A DNA stretch of 64,000 nt from Gammaproteobacteria bacterium (GTDB lineage Bacteria; Pseudomonadota; Gammaproteobacteria; Nevskiales; Nevskiaceae): the NCBI GenBank assembly GCA_022599775.1, contig JAHZLQ010000060.1, forward strand, positions 1 to 64,000, given 5' to 3'. Both the position numbers and the translations under genes were made by a program. This document shows positions 40,665 through 51,791 of the stretch, one piece after another. Each line of letters opens with the position of its first letter. The first letter of the stretch is position 1. A model generated the notes under the pieces. The model searched no databases and was not told where the DNA came from. It saw only the letters and a program-made list of their open reading frames with translations.

Positions 40665-41024
40665 TCAGGCGGCGAGCTGGGCTTGTGCCTGGACCGCCAG
40701 AGCAGCGAACGCAGCCTTGTCATGAATCGCGAGGTCAGCCAGCACCTTGCGATCAAGGACCACGCCGGCCTTGGCGAGTCCGTTGATAAATCGGCTGTAG
40801 CTGAGGCCGTGTTCACGTGCGCCGGCGTTGATGCGCTGAATCCACAAGGCGCGGATTTCACGCTTTTTGACGCGACGGTCGCGGTAGGCGTACTGCCCGG
40901 CCTTGATCGTGGCCTGCTTGGCGGCGCGGAATACCCGGCTTTTGCCGCCGTAGTAACCCTTGGCCTTCTTCAGGACTTTCTTGTGCTTGGCGTGTGCGGT
41001 AACGCCGCGCTTGACTCGTGCCAT
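40665..41024 (-). CDS. rplT: 50S ribosomal protein bL20
   Basis: A 119-residue protein starting [20 protein letters not shown], with [20 protein letters not shown] and [20 protein letters not shown], the universal bL20 sequence. It binds 23S rRNA and in enterobacteria represses the rpmI-rplT operon. Follows rpmI by 16 bp. Confidence 0.98.
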   Translation of the reverse strand: MARVKRGVTAHAKHKKVLKKAKGYYGGKSRVFRAAKQATIKAGQYAYRDRRVKKREIRALWIQRINAGAREHGLSYSRFINGLAKAGVVLDRKVLADLAIHDKAAFAALAVQAQAQLAA

Positions 41025-41040
41025 CGTTCAGCCCTCCCTC

Positions 41041-41238
41041 TTAGGCGTACGGCAGGAGCTGACGCACTTCACGCACGTCGGACTCATGCACCATGGTCGG
41101 GCCACGCAGCTGACGAATGCGCTTCGCCGGCTTCTTGGTCAGGATGTGGCGCTTGTGCGAGAACGAGCGCTTGAAACCACCCTTGCCGGTGCGCGAAAAA
41201 CGCTTCGCGGCACCGCGGTTGGTCTTGATCTTCGGCAT
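41041..41238 (-). CDS. rpmI: 50S ribosomal protein bL35
   Basis: A 65-residue basic protein: [20 protein letters not shown] then [20 protein letters not shown]. Classic bL35. A strong AAGGAG lies before the ATG. Between infC and rplT, as in most bacteria. Confidence 0.98.
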   Translation of the reverse strand: MPKIKTNRGAAKRFSRTGKGGFKRSFSHKRHILTKKPAKRIRQLRGPTMVHESDVREVRQLLPYA

Positions 41239-41338
41239 TGCAAACTCCTTTCACTTCTGTTTAATGCTCCATCCGGCAGCGTCATGGACGCATTTTGAAG
41301 GCCGTATGCAGCTTGTTTGAAAATCGACCTGCGCAAGC

Positions 41339-41857
41339 TCAGTGCTTGCGCGGCGTCACCACCATCACCATCTGGCGGCCTTCCATCTTCGGGAACTGCT
41401 CGACCTGTCCGATTTCGTCCAGATCGGCGCGGATGCGTTCCAGCAGATCGCGCCCGAGTTCCTGATGCGCCATTTCGCGGCCGCGGAAGCGAACCGTGAT
41501 CTTGGCCTTGTCACCTTCTTCGATGAATCGCTGCAGATTGCGAAGTTTGACCTGGTAGTCACCGACATCGGTGCCCGGCCGAAACTTCACTTCCTTGATC
41601 TGCACCTGCTTCTGCTTGCGCCGCGCCGCCTGCTGGGCCTTGTCCTTCTGGAAAACGTACTTGCCGTAATCCATGATCTTGCAGACTGGAGGATCTGCAT
41701 TCGGCGACACTTCCACCAGATCCAATCCCAGCTCTTCGGCCTTCGCGAGTGCGTCGCGAGTCATCATGACTCCGACCTGATCTCCCTCGGGGCCAACCAC
41801 ACGTACACGTGGCACGGTGATCTGTTCGTTACGGCGGTCACTCTTTTCCTGCGCGAT
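41339..41857 (-). CDS. infC: Translation initiation factor IF-3 (AUC start)
   Basis: About 172 residues. Family blocks: [80 protein letters not shown], and [20 protein letters not shown]. No ATG, GTG or CTG starts it in a sensible place. A GGAGG at 41870-41866 is followed 8 bp later by ATC at 41857, the in-frame codon. An in-frame TTG at 41872 overlaps the GGAGG, so it is unlikely. Non-canonical AUU/AUC starts are the hallmark of infC and allow IF-3 to limit its own synthesis. Confidence 0.9.
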   Translation of the reverse strand: MAQEKSDRRNEQITVPRVRVVGPEGDQVGVMMTRDALAKAEELGLDLVEVSPNADPPVCKIMDYGKYVFQKDKAQQAARRKQKQVQIKEVKFRPGTDVGDYQVKLRNLQRFIEEGDKAKITVRFRGREMAHQELGRDLLERIRADLDEIGQVEQFPKMEGRQMVMVVTPRKH

Positions 41858-42269
41858 GCTGAATTCCTCCAAATTTCATCGATCCGTCGTCGTCACGACG
41901 GCCCTGCCAACGCTACGCGATCCCGGTGAGGGACGCGAAGCCCGCGAATTCTATAGACCTCACCGCCCGGACTCAAGCGGGACGCCAGCAACAGCGTCCC
42001 GACATGGCGACAATGACGCTATGCGACGAGGGAAAATGTTAACAGTCGGTTCAGGCATTCAACCTTAACGTGCGATCCACATTCAGGTTCCGCCACGGGC
42101 CGCTTGCATTTCCGAACGGCTCAGGCGCCCGGAAGCCGCAGCTCCCACGCCGGTCTGAAGCACAGATACTCAAAATTTACATTCGCTACACGGGGTCAGT
42201 CGGGAGGGCGCAGTCGCTTGTCGTCGACTACTCTCCGCAGTACACCCCATGCCTATGAGGAGCCTAGGG
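41858..42269. other. Intergenic region between infC and the arylsulfotransferase gene
   Basis: About 410 bp without a gene; thrS, usually upstream of infC, is not here. It must hold the infC promoter on the minus strand and that of the sulfotransferase locus on the plus strand. A moderately AT-rich patch at 42030-42070 (GAAAATGTTAACAG) might be part of a promoter. Nothing else was recognised. Confidence 0.45.
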
Positions 42270-43613
42270 ATGCTGGACCGTGTTGGTGATGCGCTCTACA
42301 AACTTGTACTGATTCTGTGCATCGCCTTTCTGGCGTTCTGCGCCGGCAGCTTCGTGATTCTTGGAAAGGTGTTTCCCTACGAGCTGTTCCGGGACGCCTA
42401 CCTCGCCGGCAACGCGCTGATGCACCAGCGCACCGATTATATCGATCCGGTCAAGACCGACCTCTACGGCAAAGCCAGCACGCCGCAGCGCGGTGTCGTG
42501 AGCTACGACCCGGATCGGGTCCAGAGCGGCCTGACGCTGTACACCTCCGGCCACACCCAGAAAGCGTTCCTGATCGACTTCCAGGGCAATGTGGTTCACG
42601 AGTGGTACCTGCCCTACAGCAAGGTCTGGGACAAGAGTTCGGCCGTCACCGACCCGGTCGATGACGTCAACACCTATTTCCGCAAGGCGCTGATGTACCC
42701 GAACGGCGACCTGCTGGTGGTCTACGACGGTGTCGGCGACACCCCGCACGGCTATGGCCTGGTCAAGATGGATCGCGATTCCAAGCTGATCTGGAAGTAC
42801 CTGGAGCGCGGCCATCACGATATCGACATCGCGCCGGACGGCCGCGTGTTCACCCTGACCCATGCGATCACGCATCACGTGATCGAAAAAGCGACCTTCC
42901 TGCAGCCGCCGCGAATCGACGACTATCTGGTCGAGCTGTCCCCCGAAGGCAAGCAGCTCAAGAAGATTCCGCTGCTGGAGACCTTCGTCAACTCACCGTT
43001 CCGCGGCATGCTCGACATCGTGCCCTGGTATCTGCTGGACGCGGGCGATTTCCTGCATACCAACGATGTGGACTACGTCACCGCCGAGATGGCCGCAGTC
43101 TTCGACTTCGCCAAGGAAGGTCAGGTGCTGATCTCCATGCGCGAGCCCGGGACGCTCGCATTGATTGATCTCGAACAGGAAAAGATGACTTGGGCGATCC
43201 GTGGCCCGTGGATCGGTCAACACGATCCGGACATGCTGCCCAATGGCCATTTCCTGCTGTTCGACAACAACGGGCATTTCGGTCCCGGTGGTCGCTCCGA
43301 GATCCTGGAGTTCGACCCCAAGACCTATGCAGTGAGCTGGAGCTACACCGGCACCGAGGACAAGCCGTTTCACAGCGTCATTCGCGGCGCTCAGGAACGT
43401 CTCGCCAATGGCAACACCTTGATCAGCGACGCCCAGAACGGGCGCATGCTCGAGGTCACCCCGGACAAGCGCGTCGCCTGGGAATACATGAATCCCGAAC
43501 GTCGCGGCGACAAGGATGCCTATATCCCGATCATCTCCGGCGCCCATCGGGTAGACCCGACGACGCTGGATGCCGATTTCCGGAATACCCTGAAGACCCC
43601 CCAAGGAGGCTAG
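42270..43613 (+). CDS. Arylsulfotransferase (ASST)-like membrane-anchored protein
   Basis: About 447 residues from the ATG at 42270, chosen because AGGAG lies 7 bp before it; earlier in-frame ATGs at 42249 and 42255 have no such site. One N-terminal membrane segment (LVLILCIAFLAFCAGSFVIL) precedes a beta-propeller of the ASST/PQQ type, with GLTLYTSGHTQKAFLIDFQG, WKYLERGHHDIDIAPDGRVF, DFLHTNDVDYV and WIGQHDPDMLPNGHFLLFDN. ASST enzymes move sulfuryl groups between phenolic compounds without PAPS. Here a PAPS-type sulfotransferase is encoded three genes downstream. Confidence 0.8.
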   Translation: MLDRVGDALYKLVLILCIAFLAFCAGSFVILGKVFPYELFRDAYLAGNALMHQRTDYIDPVKTDLYGKASTPQRGVVSYDPDRVQSGLTLYTSGHTQKAFLIDFQGNVVHEWYLPYSKVWDKSSAVTDPVDDVNTYFRKALMYPNGDLLVVYDGVGDTPHGYGLVKMDRDSKLIWKYLERGHHDIDIAPDGRVFTLTHAITHHVIEKATFLQPPRIDDYLVELSPEGKQLKKIPLLETFVNSPFRGMLDIVPWYLLDAGDFLHTNDVDYVTAEMAAVFDFAKEGQVLISMREPGTLALIDLEQEKMTWAIRGPWIGQHDPDMLPNGHFLLFDNNGHFGPGGRSEILEFDPKTYAVSWSYTGTEDKPFHSVIRGAQERLANGNTLISDAQNGRMLEVTPDKRVAWEYMNPERRGDKDAYIPIISGAHRVDPTTLDADFRNTLKTPQGG

Positions 43614-43616
43614 ATC

Positions 43617-43889
43617 ATGAAAGCCCAAATCCCGAACCTGACCCGTCGTACCCTCCAACTGGCGCCTGTGGCTCTGGCCCTCGCAGTGGTCGCCGTTCCG
43701 GCCCAGGCCTATGTCGGCCCCGGCGCCGGGCTGAGCCTGCTCAGCGCCCTGTGGGCGCTGGTCGCCGCAATCTTCGCGGCCGTGGCGTTCATCGTGATGT
43801 GGCCGGTGCGCAAGATGCTCAAGCAGCGCAAGGCGGCCGCCAACAACGGCAACGACAACAGCGCCACCAACGACAAACAGGCGCCGTAA
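43617..43889 (+). CDS. Small membrane protein with YVGPGAG motif
   Basis: A 90-residue protein: an export-like N-terminus (LAPVALALAVVAVPAQA) then YVGPGAGLSLLSALWALVAA and a long hydrophobic helix (IFAAVAFIVMWPVRKMLK), with a polar C-terminal tail rich in Asn. The YVGPGAG stretch right after the signal is a recurring feature of small membrane proteins. Three bp after the ASST-like gene, so likely translated with it. Function unknown. Confidence 0.75.
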   Translation: MKAQIPNLTRRTLQLAPVALALAVVAVPAQAYVGPGAGLSLLSALWALVAAIFAAVAFIVMWPVRKMLKQRKAAANNGNDNSATNDKQAP

Positions 43890-43893
43890 GCCG

Positions 43894-44631
43894 GTGAGCA
43901 TGGGCCTGCTCGACCTGCCGGCACCGCTGTTCTACTGGATCGATGGCGCCACCGCTGGCGCCATCCCGGCCACGCTCCGACTCTGGATCTGGGGCGTGGC
44001 CGGCGGTGTCGCCTCGATGGGACTGTATTGGCTGCTGTCTCCGCAGAAGCGCATTTCCGCGACCAAACGCGAGCTGGCCGAGGCGCAGCAGGCGCTCAAC
44101 AGCTTCGACGGCGAATTCTCCGAAGCCGCGCCGATGATGCGGCGCATGCTCGGGCTCGCGTTCAAGCAGGTCGGCATCGTGGTGATACCGGCCGTGATCG
44201 CGATGGCGCCGGTGCTGTGCCTGCTGGCCTGGATGAGCACCGCCTACGGCTATTCGTGGCCGGCGCCCGGCGCCACCGTCGAAACCCGCACGCACCCGGA
44301 ACAGGGCTACAGCGCGCAATGGGCCTCGATGCCGGGTTCGGACAACGCGGCCCATGTCCTGATCACCGACGAGTCCGGCAGCACGCTGGAAGACCATGCC
44401 ATGGACAAGGCCGTGCCGGTGCTGCACAAACGTGCCTGGTGGAATGCCCTGATCGGCAATCCGGCCGGCTATCTGCCAGAGGAACTGGCCGTGGATGCGG
44501 TCGAGATCGAATTGCCGGAAAAGCACTATCTCGGCTTCGGGCCGGGCTGGCTGCGCGGCTGGGAATTCAGCTTCATCCTGGCCGTCACCATCGGCGCGCT
44601 CGGGCTCAAGCTCGGCTTCCGCATCGAATAA
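43894..44631 (+). CDS. EMC3/TMCO1 (DUF106)-like membrane protein, Oxa1 superfamily
   Basis: A 245-residue protein with three to four membrane segments: LWIWGVAGGVASMGLYWLL, then a cytosolic coiled-coil hairpin (SPQKRISATKRELAEAQQAL, SEAAPMMRRMLGLAFKQV), GIVVIPAVIAMAPVLCLLAW, and a last one near the C-terminus (FSFILAVTIGALGLKLGF). The helix-coiled coil-helix layout is that of DUF106/EMC3 proteins, known as membrane insertases in archaea and eukaryotes. A large polar loop (about residues 125-215) sits between the second and the last helix. Start GTG 43894 or ATG 43900. Confidence 0.65.
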   Translation: MSMGLLDLPAPLFYWIDGATAGAIPATLRLWIWGVAGGVASMGLYWLLSPQKRISATKRELAEAQQALNSFDGEFSEAAPMMRRMLGLAFKQVGIVVIPAVIAMAPVLCLLAWMSTAYGYSWPAPGATVETRTHPEQGYSAQWASMPGSDNAAHVLITDESGSTLEDHAMDKAVPVLHKRAWWNALIGNPAGYLPEELAVDAVEIELPEKHYLGFGPGWLRGWEFSFILAVTIGALGLKLGFRIE

Positions 44632-44650
44632 AACACGCGAGGGCGATCGC

Positions 44651-45787
44651 ATGAGCGAAGCCAGCAAGACATCCGAATTCGAGGTTCCGGGCTGGGTCGA
44701 CTGGCTCGGTAAGTCCGTCAACCAACACCCGGGGTTCTGGGTGCGCATGGGCAACCTCGAAAGCTCGGTACTCGACGACAAGATCTCCAGCATCCGAACC
44801 GAGGCGCCGATCTACGTCAGCGGCCTGGCACGGTCCGGCAGCACCATCCTGCTGGAGATCCTCGCCGAGCACGAACAGTGCGCGACGCATGCCTACAAAG
44901 ACTTTCCGCTGGTGCTGACGCCGTTCTTCTGGAACTGGTTTCTGGACCGCTCGCGCAGCGGGCAGGAACAGAAGATCGAACGCGCCCACGGCGACGGCAT
45001 CGAGGTTTCGCCCGACAGTCCCGAAGCGGTGGAAGAACCCGTATGGATGGCCTTCTTCCCGGAACTGCACAGCTCGCTGCGCAGCAATGTGCTCGACGCC
45101 AGCACCGAAGCGCCCAGGTTCGAACACTTCTACCGCAATCATCTGCGCAAGATGCTGTGGCTACGTCAGGGTTCACGCTATCTGGCCAAGGGCAACTACA
45201 ACATCACGCGCCTGGAGTACCTGCTCAAGCTGTTTCCGGACGCGCGCTTCGTGATTCCGGTGCGCGAGCCGGCAGCGCATATCGCCTCGCTCAAAAGTCA
45301 GCACGCACGCTTCTGCGAACTGCACCGCGAAGATCCGCGCGCCTTGCGCTACATGCAACGTGTCGGGCACTACGAATTCGGGCTTGATCGCCGCCCCGTC
45401 AACATCGGTGAAGGCTCGCAGGCGGCATCCATCCTGCAAGCCTGGGTCGAAGGGCGTGAGGTCGAAGGCCTGGCCCGCTTGTGGAACGACGTGCATCGTT
45501 TCATCGCGCAGCGGCTGGACGCCTCGCCGGCCCTGCGCGAGGCCTGCCTCGTGGTGCGCCATGAAGACCTCTGCGCCTCGCCGCGCGAAACCCTGGGCAA
45601 ACTGTTTTCGCACTGCCGGCTCGATCCCGGCAACACACTGCTGGAGAGCGCCGCGGCGCGCCTGCGGCCCTCGTCCTCGGCCACGCCGCTGGCGGACGAG
45701 GACATGCAGACCGTCGCCCGGCTCACCGGCGAAACGGCCGGTCATTTCGGCTACGGCGACCACGCGCGGACGCAACTGGCGGTGTAG
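44651..45787 (+). CDS. Sulfotransferase family protein (PAPS-dependent)
   Basis: A 378-residue cytoplasmic enzyme. The 5'-phosphosulfate loop is IYVSGLARSGSTILLEILAE, with a 3'-phosphate-binding region around FPDARFVIPVREPAAHIASL. The substrate is not evident; the length and the NHLRKMLWLRQGSRYLAKGN insert resemble bacterial sulfotransferase-3 type proteins. Its location in one operon with an ASST-like protein and two membrane proteins suggests sulfation of a membrane or secreted molecule. Confidence 0.88.
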   Translation: MSEASKTSEFEVPGWVDWLGKSVNQHPGFWVRMGNLESSVLDDKISSIRTEAPIYVSGLARSGSTILLEILAEHEQCATHAYKDFPLVLTPFFWNWFLDRSRSGQEQKIERAHGDGIEVSPDSPEAVEEPVWMAFFPELHSSLRSNVLDASTEAPRFEHFYRNHLRKMLWLRQGSRYLAKGNYNITRLEYLLKLFPDARFVIPVREPAAHIASLKSQHARFCELHREDPRALRYMQRVGHYEFGLDRRPVNIGEGSQAASILQAWVEGREVEGLARLWNDVHRFIAQRLDASPALREACLVVRHEDLCASPRETLGKLFSHCRLDPGNTLLESAAARLRPSSSATPLADEDMQTVARLTGETAGHFGYGDHARTQLAV

Positions 45788-45794
45788 AAATTCC

Positions 45795-45814
45795 CGCGCG
45801 CCGTTCGGCGCGCG
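45795..45814. terminator. Hairpin after the sulfotransferase gene
   Basis: CGCGCGCCG-TT-CGGCGCGCG is a 9-bp GC stem just after the stop codon. Without a T-run it could be a weak terminator or mRNA-stabilising element. Confidence 0.4.
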
Positions 45815-45866
45815 CAGCTGCGGGCGAATACAATGCGCCGCCGTTCCGCCGCGCAGAGCCCCATCC

Positions 45867-46760
45867 ATGAGCACACAGGCGCCCTCGCGCCGCAATGATC
45901 TGAGCGCCACCGCCATCCTGGCGATGGCGACCGTCTACTTCGTCTGGGGCTCGACCTATCTCGCGATCCGCTTCGCGCTGCAAGGCTTTCCGCCCCTGTT
46001 TTTCCCGGGCCTGCGCTTTTCGATCGCCGGCACGATTCTCTATACGGTGCTGCGGCTGCGCGGCCGTCCCGCACCGAGCGCCAGACAATGGGCCGGCACT
46101 GCCTTGATCGGCCTGCTGATGCTGTGCTTCGGCAATGGCGGGGTGGTGCTGGCACAGCAGTCCGTGGGCTCCGGCCTGGCCGCCACGGCGGTGGCCACGG
46201 TGCCGCTGTGGGCCAGCCTGATCGCCGGATTGTGGGGCGAATGGCCCGGTCGGTTTCAATGGATCGGGCTGGCGCTGGGCTTCGGCGGCATCGTGCTGCT
46301 CAACCTGGGCGGCGACTTCGCCGCCAATCCGGTATCGGCCGGCCTGCTGATGTTCGCCTCGGTGAGCTGGGCCTTCGGCACAGTCTATTCCCGTCGCCTG
46401 GCGCTGCCGGGCGGACTGATGAACAGCGCCTGCCAGATGCTGTGCGCCGGCCTGCTGTTCTTCATCGGCAGCGCCGCACGCGGCGAAAGCTGGCGCCTGG
46501 ACGTGTCGCCGCAGGCCTTGCTCGCGCTCGCCTATCTGACCGTGTTCGGCAGCCTCGTCGCCTACAGCGCCTACGTCTACCTGATGCAGAACGTGGCGCC
46601 GGCACTGACCACCAGCTACGCCTACGTCAATCCGGTGATCGCCGTGCTGCTGGGCGTGAGCTTCGCCGGCGAAGTGATCCTGCCGAACGAATGGATCGCG
46701 ATCGGCTGCGTGCTGTCCGGCGTGGTGATGATCGTGCTCGGACGGCGGCGCAGCGCCTGA
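45867..46760 (+). CDS. DMT-superfamily transporter (EamA/YedA-like)
   Basis: A 297-residue inner membrane protein with ten hydrophobic segments and two EamA repeats. The start AILAMATVYFVWGSTYLAIR is that of the YedA/RhaT-type exporters. The second repeat ends with TTSYAYVNPVIAVLLGVSFA and GEVILPNEWIAIGCVLSGVV. Such proteins export amino acids or other metabolites; the substrate is unknown. It converges with the DAHP synthase gene. Confidence 0.9.
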   Translation: MSTQAPSRRNDLSATAILAMATVYFVWGSTYLAIRFALQGFPPLFFPGLRFSIAGTILYTVLRLRGRPAPSARQWAGTALIGLLMLCFGNGGVVLAQQSVGSGLAATAVATVPLWASLIAGLWGEWPGRFQWIGLALGFGGIVLLNLGGDFAANPVSAGLLMFASVSWAFGTVYSRRLALPGGLMNSACQMLCAGLLFFIGSAARGESWRLDVSPQALLALAYLTVFGSLVAYSAYVYLMQNVAPALTTSYAYVNPVIAVLLGVSFAGEVILPNEWIAIGCVLSGVVMIVLGRRRSA

Positions 46761-46761
46761 C

Positions 46762-48099
46762 TCAGGTACCGCAGCGGTCCACGATCGTCAGCGCCATTTC
46801 CAGGGCCTGTTCGTAGTTGAGTCGTGGATCGACGTTCGAGCGGTAGGCGCGTTCCAGATCGGTTTCCGATAACTGTCGCGCACCGCCGGTGCATTCGGTC
46901 ACGTCTTCTCCGGTCAGTTCCAGATGCACGCCGCCGAGACGCGAGCCGTGCGCCTGATGCACCTCGAAGGCCGACAGCAACTCGGCCTGTATGCGCTCGA
47001 ACGGACGCGTCTTGAGACCGTTGCCGGTTGAGATCGTGTTGCCGTGCATGGGGTCGGCCATCCACAGCACCGGGCGATCGCGCACCGCCTCGATCAGCGG
47101 TGGCAGGCCTTCGGCGATCTTGTCGGCACCCATGCGGCTGATCAGCGTGAGTCGCCCCGGTTCGTGCGCCGGATCGAGACGATCGCACAGCGCGCGCAAC
47201 CCGTCCGGCGATACGCCCGGGCCGACCTTGACGCCCACGGGGTTGCGGATGCCGCGCATATATTCGACATGCGCACCGTCCAGATCGGCGGTACGCAGTC
47301 CGATCCAGGGGAAATGCGTGGACAGGTTGTAGTGGCCCGGCTTGCGCGGCACCTGCCGGGTCTGCGCCTGCTCGTAGTAGAGCAGCAGCGCTTCGTGTGA
47401 AGTGTAGAAATCCACCCGGTTGAATTCGTGAATCTCCTGCCCGGCCAGGGTTTCCATGAAGCGCAGCGAGCGGCCGATGGATTCCACGCGTTCGCGATAG
47501 GCCGTGGCCAGCGGCGAATGCGGCATCCACGACAGGTTCCAGTATTCCGGGTGGTGCAGATCGGCAAAGCCGCCGTCGACCAGGCCGCGCACGAAGTTGA
47601 TCGTCATCGCCGAATTGGCGTGACCTTCGATCAGTCGCCGCGGGTCGGGGATGCGTGCTTCCGGCGTGAACTCGGGCGCGTTGACCAGATCACCGCGATA
47701 AGACGGCAAGGTGACGCCGTCGCGGGTTTCCAGATCGGCCGAGCGCGGCTTGGCGTACTGGCCGGCGAATCGTCCGAGTCGAACCACACGCGTCGACAGA
47801 CCATGCACCAGCACCAGGGACATCTGCAGCAAGACCTTGAGGCGGTTGGTGATGATGTCCGGCGTGCAGTCGGCGAAGGACTCGGCGCAGTCGCCGCCCT
47901 GCAGCACGAAGGCGCGCCCGGCCTGGGCCTGGGCCAGCTGCGCACGCAGGGCGTCGACTTCCCAGGATGTCACCAGCGGCGGCAGCCGTCCGAGTTGCGC
48001 CAGCGCCATCTGCAACGCCGCCGCATCCGGATAGTTCGGCTGCTGCGTGGCCACGCGCGATTGCCACGAATCGATCTTCCAATCGGAAACTTCCTGCAT
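46762..48099 (-). CDS. aroG: Class II (plant-type) 3-deoxy-7-phosphoheptulonate synthase
   Basis: A 445-residue class II DAHP synthase from the ATG at 48099. Conserved parts: FVLQGGDCAESFADCTPDII near residue 65, VRLGRFAGQYAKPRSADLET, LPSYRGDLVN, SHEALLLYYEQAQTR, GVKVGPGVSPDGLRALCDRL, WMADPMHGNTISTGNGLKTR and GGVHLELTGEDVTECTGGA. It condenses erythrose 4-phosphate with phosphoenolpyruvate, the first step of aromatic synthesis. Divergent from hsp20. Confidence 0.95.
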   Translation of the reverse strand: MQEVSDWKIDSWQSRVATQQPNYPDAAALQMALAQLGRLPPLVTSWEVDALRAQLAQAQAGRAFVLQGGDCAESFADCTPDIITNRLKVLLQMSLVLVHGLSTRVVRLGRFAGQYAKPRSADLETRDGVTLPSYRGDLVNAPEFTPEARIPDPRRLIEGHANSAMTINFVRGLVDGGFADLHHPEYWNLSWMPHSPLATAYRERVESIGRSLRFMETLAGQEIHEFNRVDFYTSHEALLLYYEQAQTRQVPRKPGHYNLSTHFPWIGLRTADLDGAHVEYMRGIRNPVGVKVGPGVSPDGLRALCDRLDPAHEPGRLTLISRMGADKIAEGLPPLIEAVRDRPVLWMADPMHGNTISTGNGLKTRPFERIQAELLSAFEVHQAHGSRLGGVHLELTGEDVTECTGGARQLSETDLERAYRSNVDPRLNYEQALEMALTIVDRCGT

Positions 48100-48198
48100 A
48101 TTCGGGGCGGTGGGGTTCACGGCGGGCAACGGCAAAAAGGGGCGCAAGTATAGCGGCATCCACCACGCCGACTCGCCATGCCCACTTGACTTTGCGCT

Positions 48199-48226
48199 CT
48201 TGAAAAGGGTGCCCCCAGCCCCATCT
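48199..48226 (+). promoter_or_regulatory. Sigma32 (RpoH) promoter of hsp20
   Basis: CTTGAAA, a 13-bp spacer, then CCCCATCT: a perfect match to the heat-shock consensus CTTGAAA-N(11-16)-CCCCATNT. It lies 55 bp before the hsp20 ATG. Confidence 0.88.
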
Positions 48227-48281
48227 TGAGTGGCGTAGTCAACCGCTGCTTCGATTGGCAGCATCAATTGGAGAAACAGCC

Positions 48282-48716
48282 ATGAGCGTCGTACGTTATG
48301 AACCCTGGGGCCTGCACCGTGATCTTTGGCAGGAAGTGAACAAACTATTTGATCGTGTCGCCAGCAACGACACCAGCGGCGCGACGGCCGACTGGGTGCC
48401 GCCGGTCGATATCGAGGAATACGCGGACCGTTTCGCGCTCCATATCGACGTGCCGGGCGTGGACCCCGAGAGCATCGAAGTCACCCTCGAAAAGGGTGTG
48501 CTGACGATCGCCGGAACGCGCGCCGAAGCGGAAAAGCCCGAAGGGGTGGAACGCCGTCGCGTCGAACGTGCAAGCGGCCGTTTCCACCGCCGCTTCACCT
48601 TGCCGGACACGGCCGACGCCGAAGGCGTCACCGCCAACGGCCGCAACGGTGTGCTGGAGATCGGCATTCCCAAGCGCGCCGCCTCCCAGCCCCGCCGGAT
48701 TGCGGTCAGCGCCTGA
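48282..48716 (+). CDS. Small heat shock protein Hsp20
   Basis: A 144-residue alpha-crystallin-type chaperone. Start MSVVRYEPWGLHRDLWQEVN; core domain WVPPVDIEEYADRFALHIDV, PGVDPESIEVTLEKGVLTIA, and GRFHRRFTLPDTADAEGVTA; the C-terminal motif GVLEIGIPKR ends the domain. It binds unfolding proteins in the cytoplasm. Driven by a sigma32 promoter and followed by a terminator. Confidence 0.96.
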   Translation: MSVVRYEPWGLHRDLWQEVNKLFDRVASNDTSGATADWVPPVDIEEYADRFALHIDVPGVDPESIEVTLEKGVLTIAGTRAEAEKPEGVERRRVERASGRFHRRFTLPDTADAEGVTANGRNGVLEIGIPKRAASQPRRIAVSA

Positions 48717-48738
48717 GCAAGGGAAGATGGTGTGATTG

Positions 48739-48769
48739 AGCGGGGCGCGTGAAGCGCCCCGCTTTTTTT
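48739..48769 (+). terminator. Intrinsic terminator after hsp20
   Basis: AGCGGGGCGC, loop GTGA, GCGCCCCGCT then TTTTTT: a strong GC stem with a T-run, directly before the DnaJ-type gene. Confidence 0.92.
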
Positions 48770-48782
48770 GGAGAGCGTGTCT

Positions 48783-49685
48783 GTGGAGTACAAGGACTAC
48801 TACAAGATTCTCGGCGTGGAACGCGGCGCGCCAGCCGGCGAGATCAAGCGTGCCTACCGAAAGCTCGCGGGCGAATTTCACCCTGACAAAAACAAGGCCG
48901 CCGGCGCCGAAAACCGGTTCAAGGAAGTCAGCGAAGCCTACGAAGTCCTGTCGGATGACAAGAAACGTCGCGCCTACGATCAGCTCGGTCCGAACTGGAA
49001 GGCCGGCCAGAACTTCACGCCCCCGCCAGGCTGGCAGCCCAATTTCGGCGGCGGTGCCGGCCGTGCCCGGTCTGAAGACATGGGCGGATTCTCGGACTTC
49101 TTCTCAGACCTGTTCGGCGGTGGCATGGGCGGCGGCGCCGGCTTCGGCGGTTCACGCAGTTTCGAGGACTTCGGCGGTGGCTTCGCCGGCCGCGAGGATC
49201 AGCGCGCCAAGGTCCAGATTCAGCTGGAAGATTCGTTCAACGGCGCGCAGAAGAGCATCGGCGTCAACGGCAAGACCTTGTCGGTGCGGATACCCAAGGG
49301 CGTCACCGCCGGCCAGACGATCCGTCTGAATGGCCAGGGTCTGCGCGGCGGCGACCTGCTGCTTGAAATCGACTTCAGGGCCGATCCGCAGTTCAGCGCA
49401 CAGGGACGAGACATCCACGTCAACGTGCCGATCGCGCCCTGGGAAGCGGCCCTGGGTCAGAGCGTGCCTGTGCCCACGCTGGGTGGCAGTGTGCAGCTCA
49501 AGATTCCCGCCAACGCCCAGAGCGGGCGCAAGCTGCGTCTCAAAGGACGAGGCCTGCCCGGCACGCCGGCCGGCGACCAGATCGTGACGCTGTCGGTGGT
49601 ATCGCCGCCGGCCGAACTCGACGAACAAAAGCAGTTCTATCGGGACATGGCCGAACGCTTCAAGGACTTCGATCCGCGCGCCTGA
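48783..49685 (+). CDS. cbpA: DnaJ-type co-chaperone (CbpA-like)
   Basis: A 300-residue protein from GTG 48783, with GGAGAG 7 bp before. The J domain starts [20 protein letters not shown] and has the HPD motif in [10 protein letters not shown] Gly/Phe-rich linker ([18 protein letters not shown]) precedes two C-terminal client-binding domains ([20 protein letters not shown] and [11 protein letters not shown]). It lacks the zinc-finger domain, as CbpA does. Stimulates DnaK; next to hsp20, in keeping with a stress role. Confidence 0.94.
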   Translation: MEYKDYYKILGVERGAPAGEIKRAYRKLAGEFHPDKNKAAGAENRFKEVSEAYEVLSDDKKRRAYDQLGPNWKAGQNFTPPPGWQPNFGGGAGRARSEDMGGFSDFFSDLFGGGMGGGAGFGGSRSFEDFGGGFAGREDQRAKVQIQLEDSFNGAQKSIGVNGKTLSVRIPKGVTAGQTIRLNGQGLRGGDLLLEIDFRADPQFSAQGRDIHVNVPIAPWEAALGQSVPVPTLGGSVQLKIPANAQSGRKLRLKGRGLPGTPAGDQIVTLSVVSPPAELDEQKQFYRDMAERFKDFDPRA

Positions 49686-49710
49686 GCAACGCCATGGCGG
49701 TACGTAAGCC

Positions 49711-51771
<2,061 letters not shown>

Positions 51772-51791
51772 TCATTTGGATAGGAATTGGG

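Noticed and set aside
41870-41872. TTG start for infC
   Set aside because: It overlaps the GGAGG ribosome-binding site; the in-frame ATC 8 bp later fits spacing and family knowledge.
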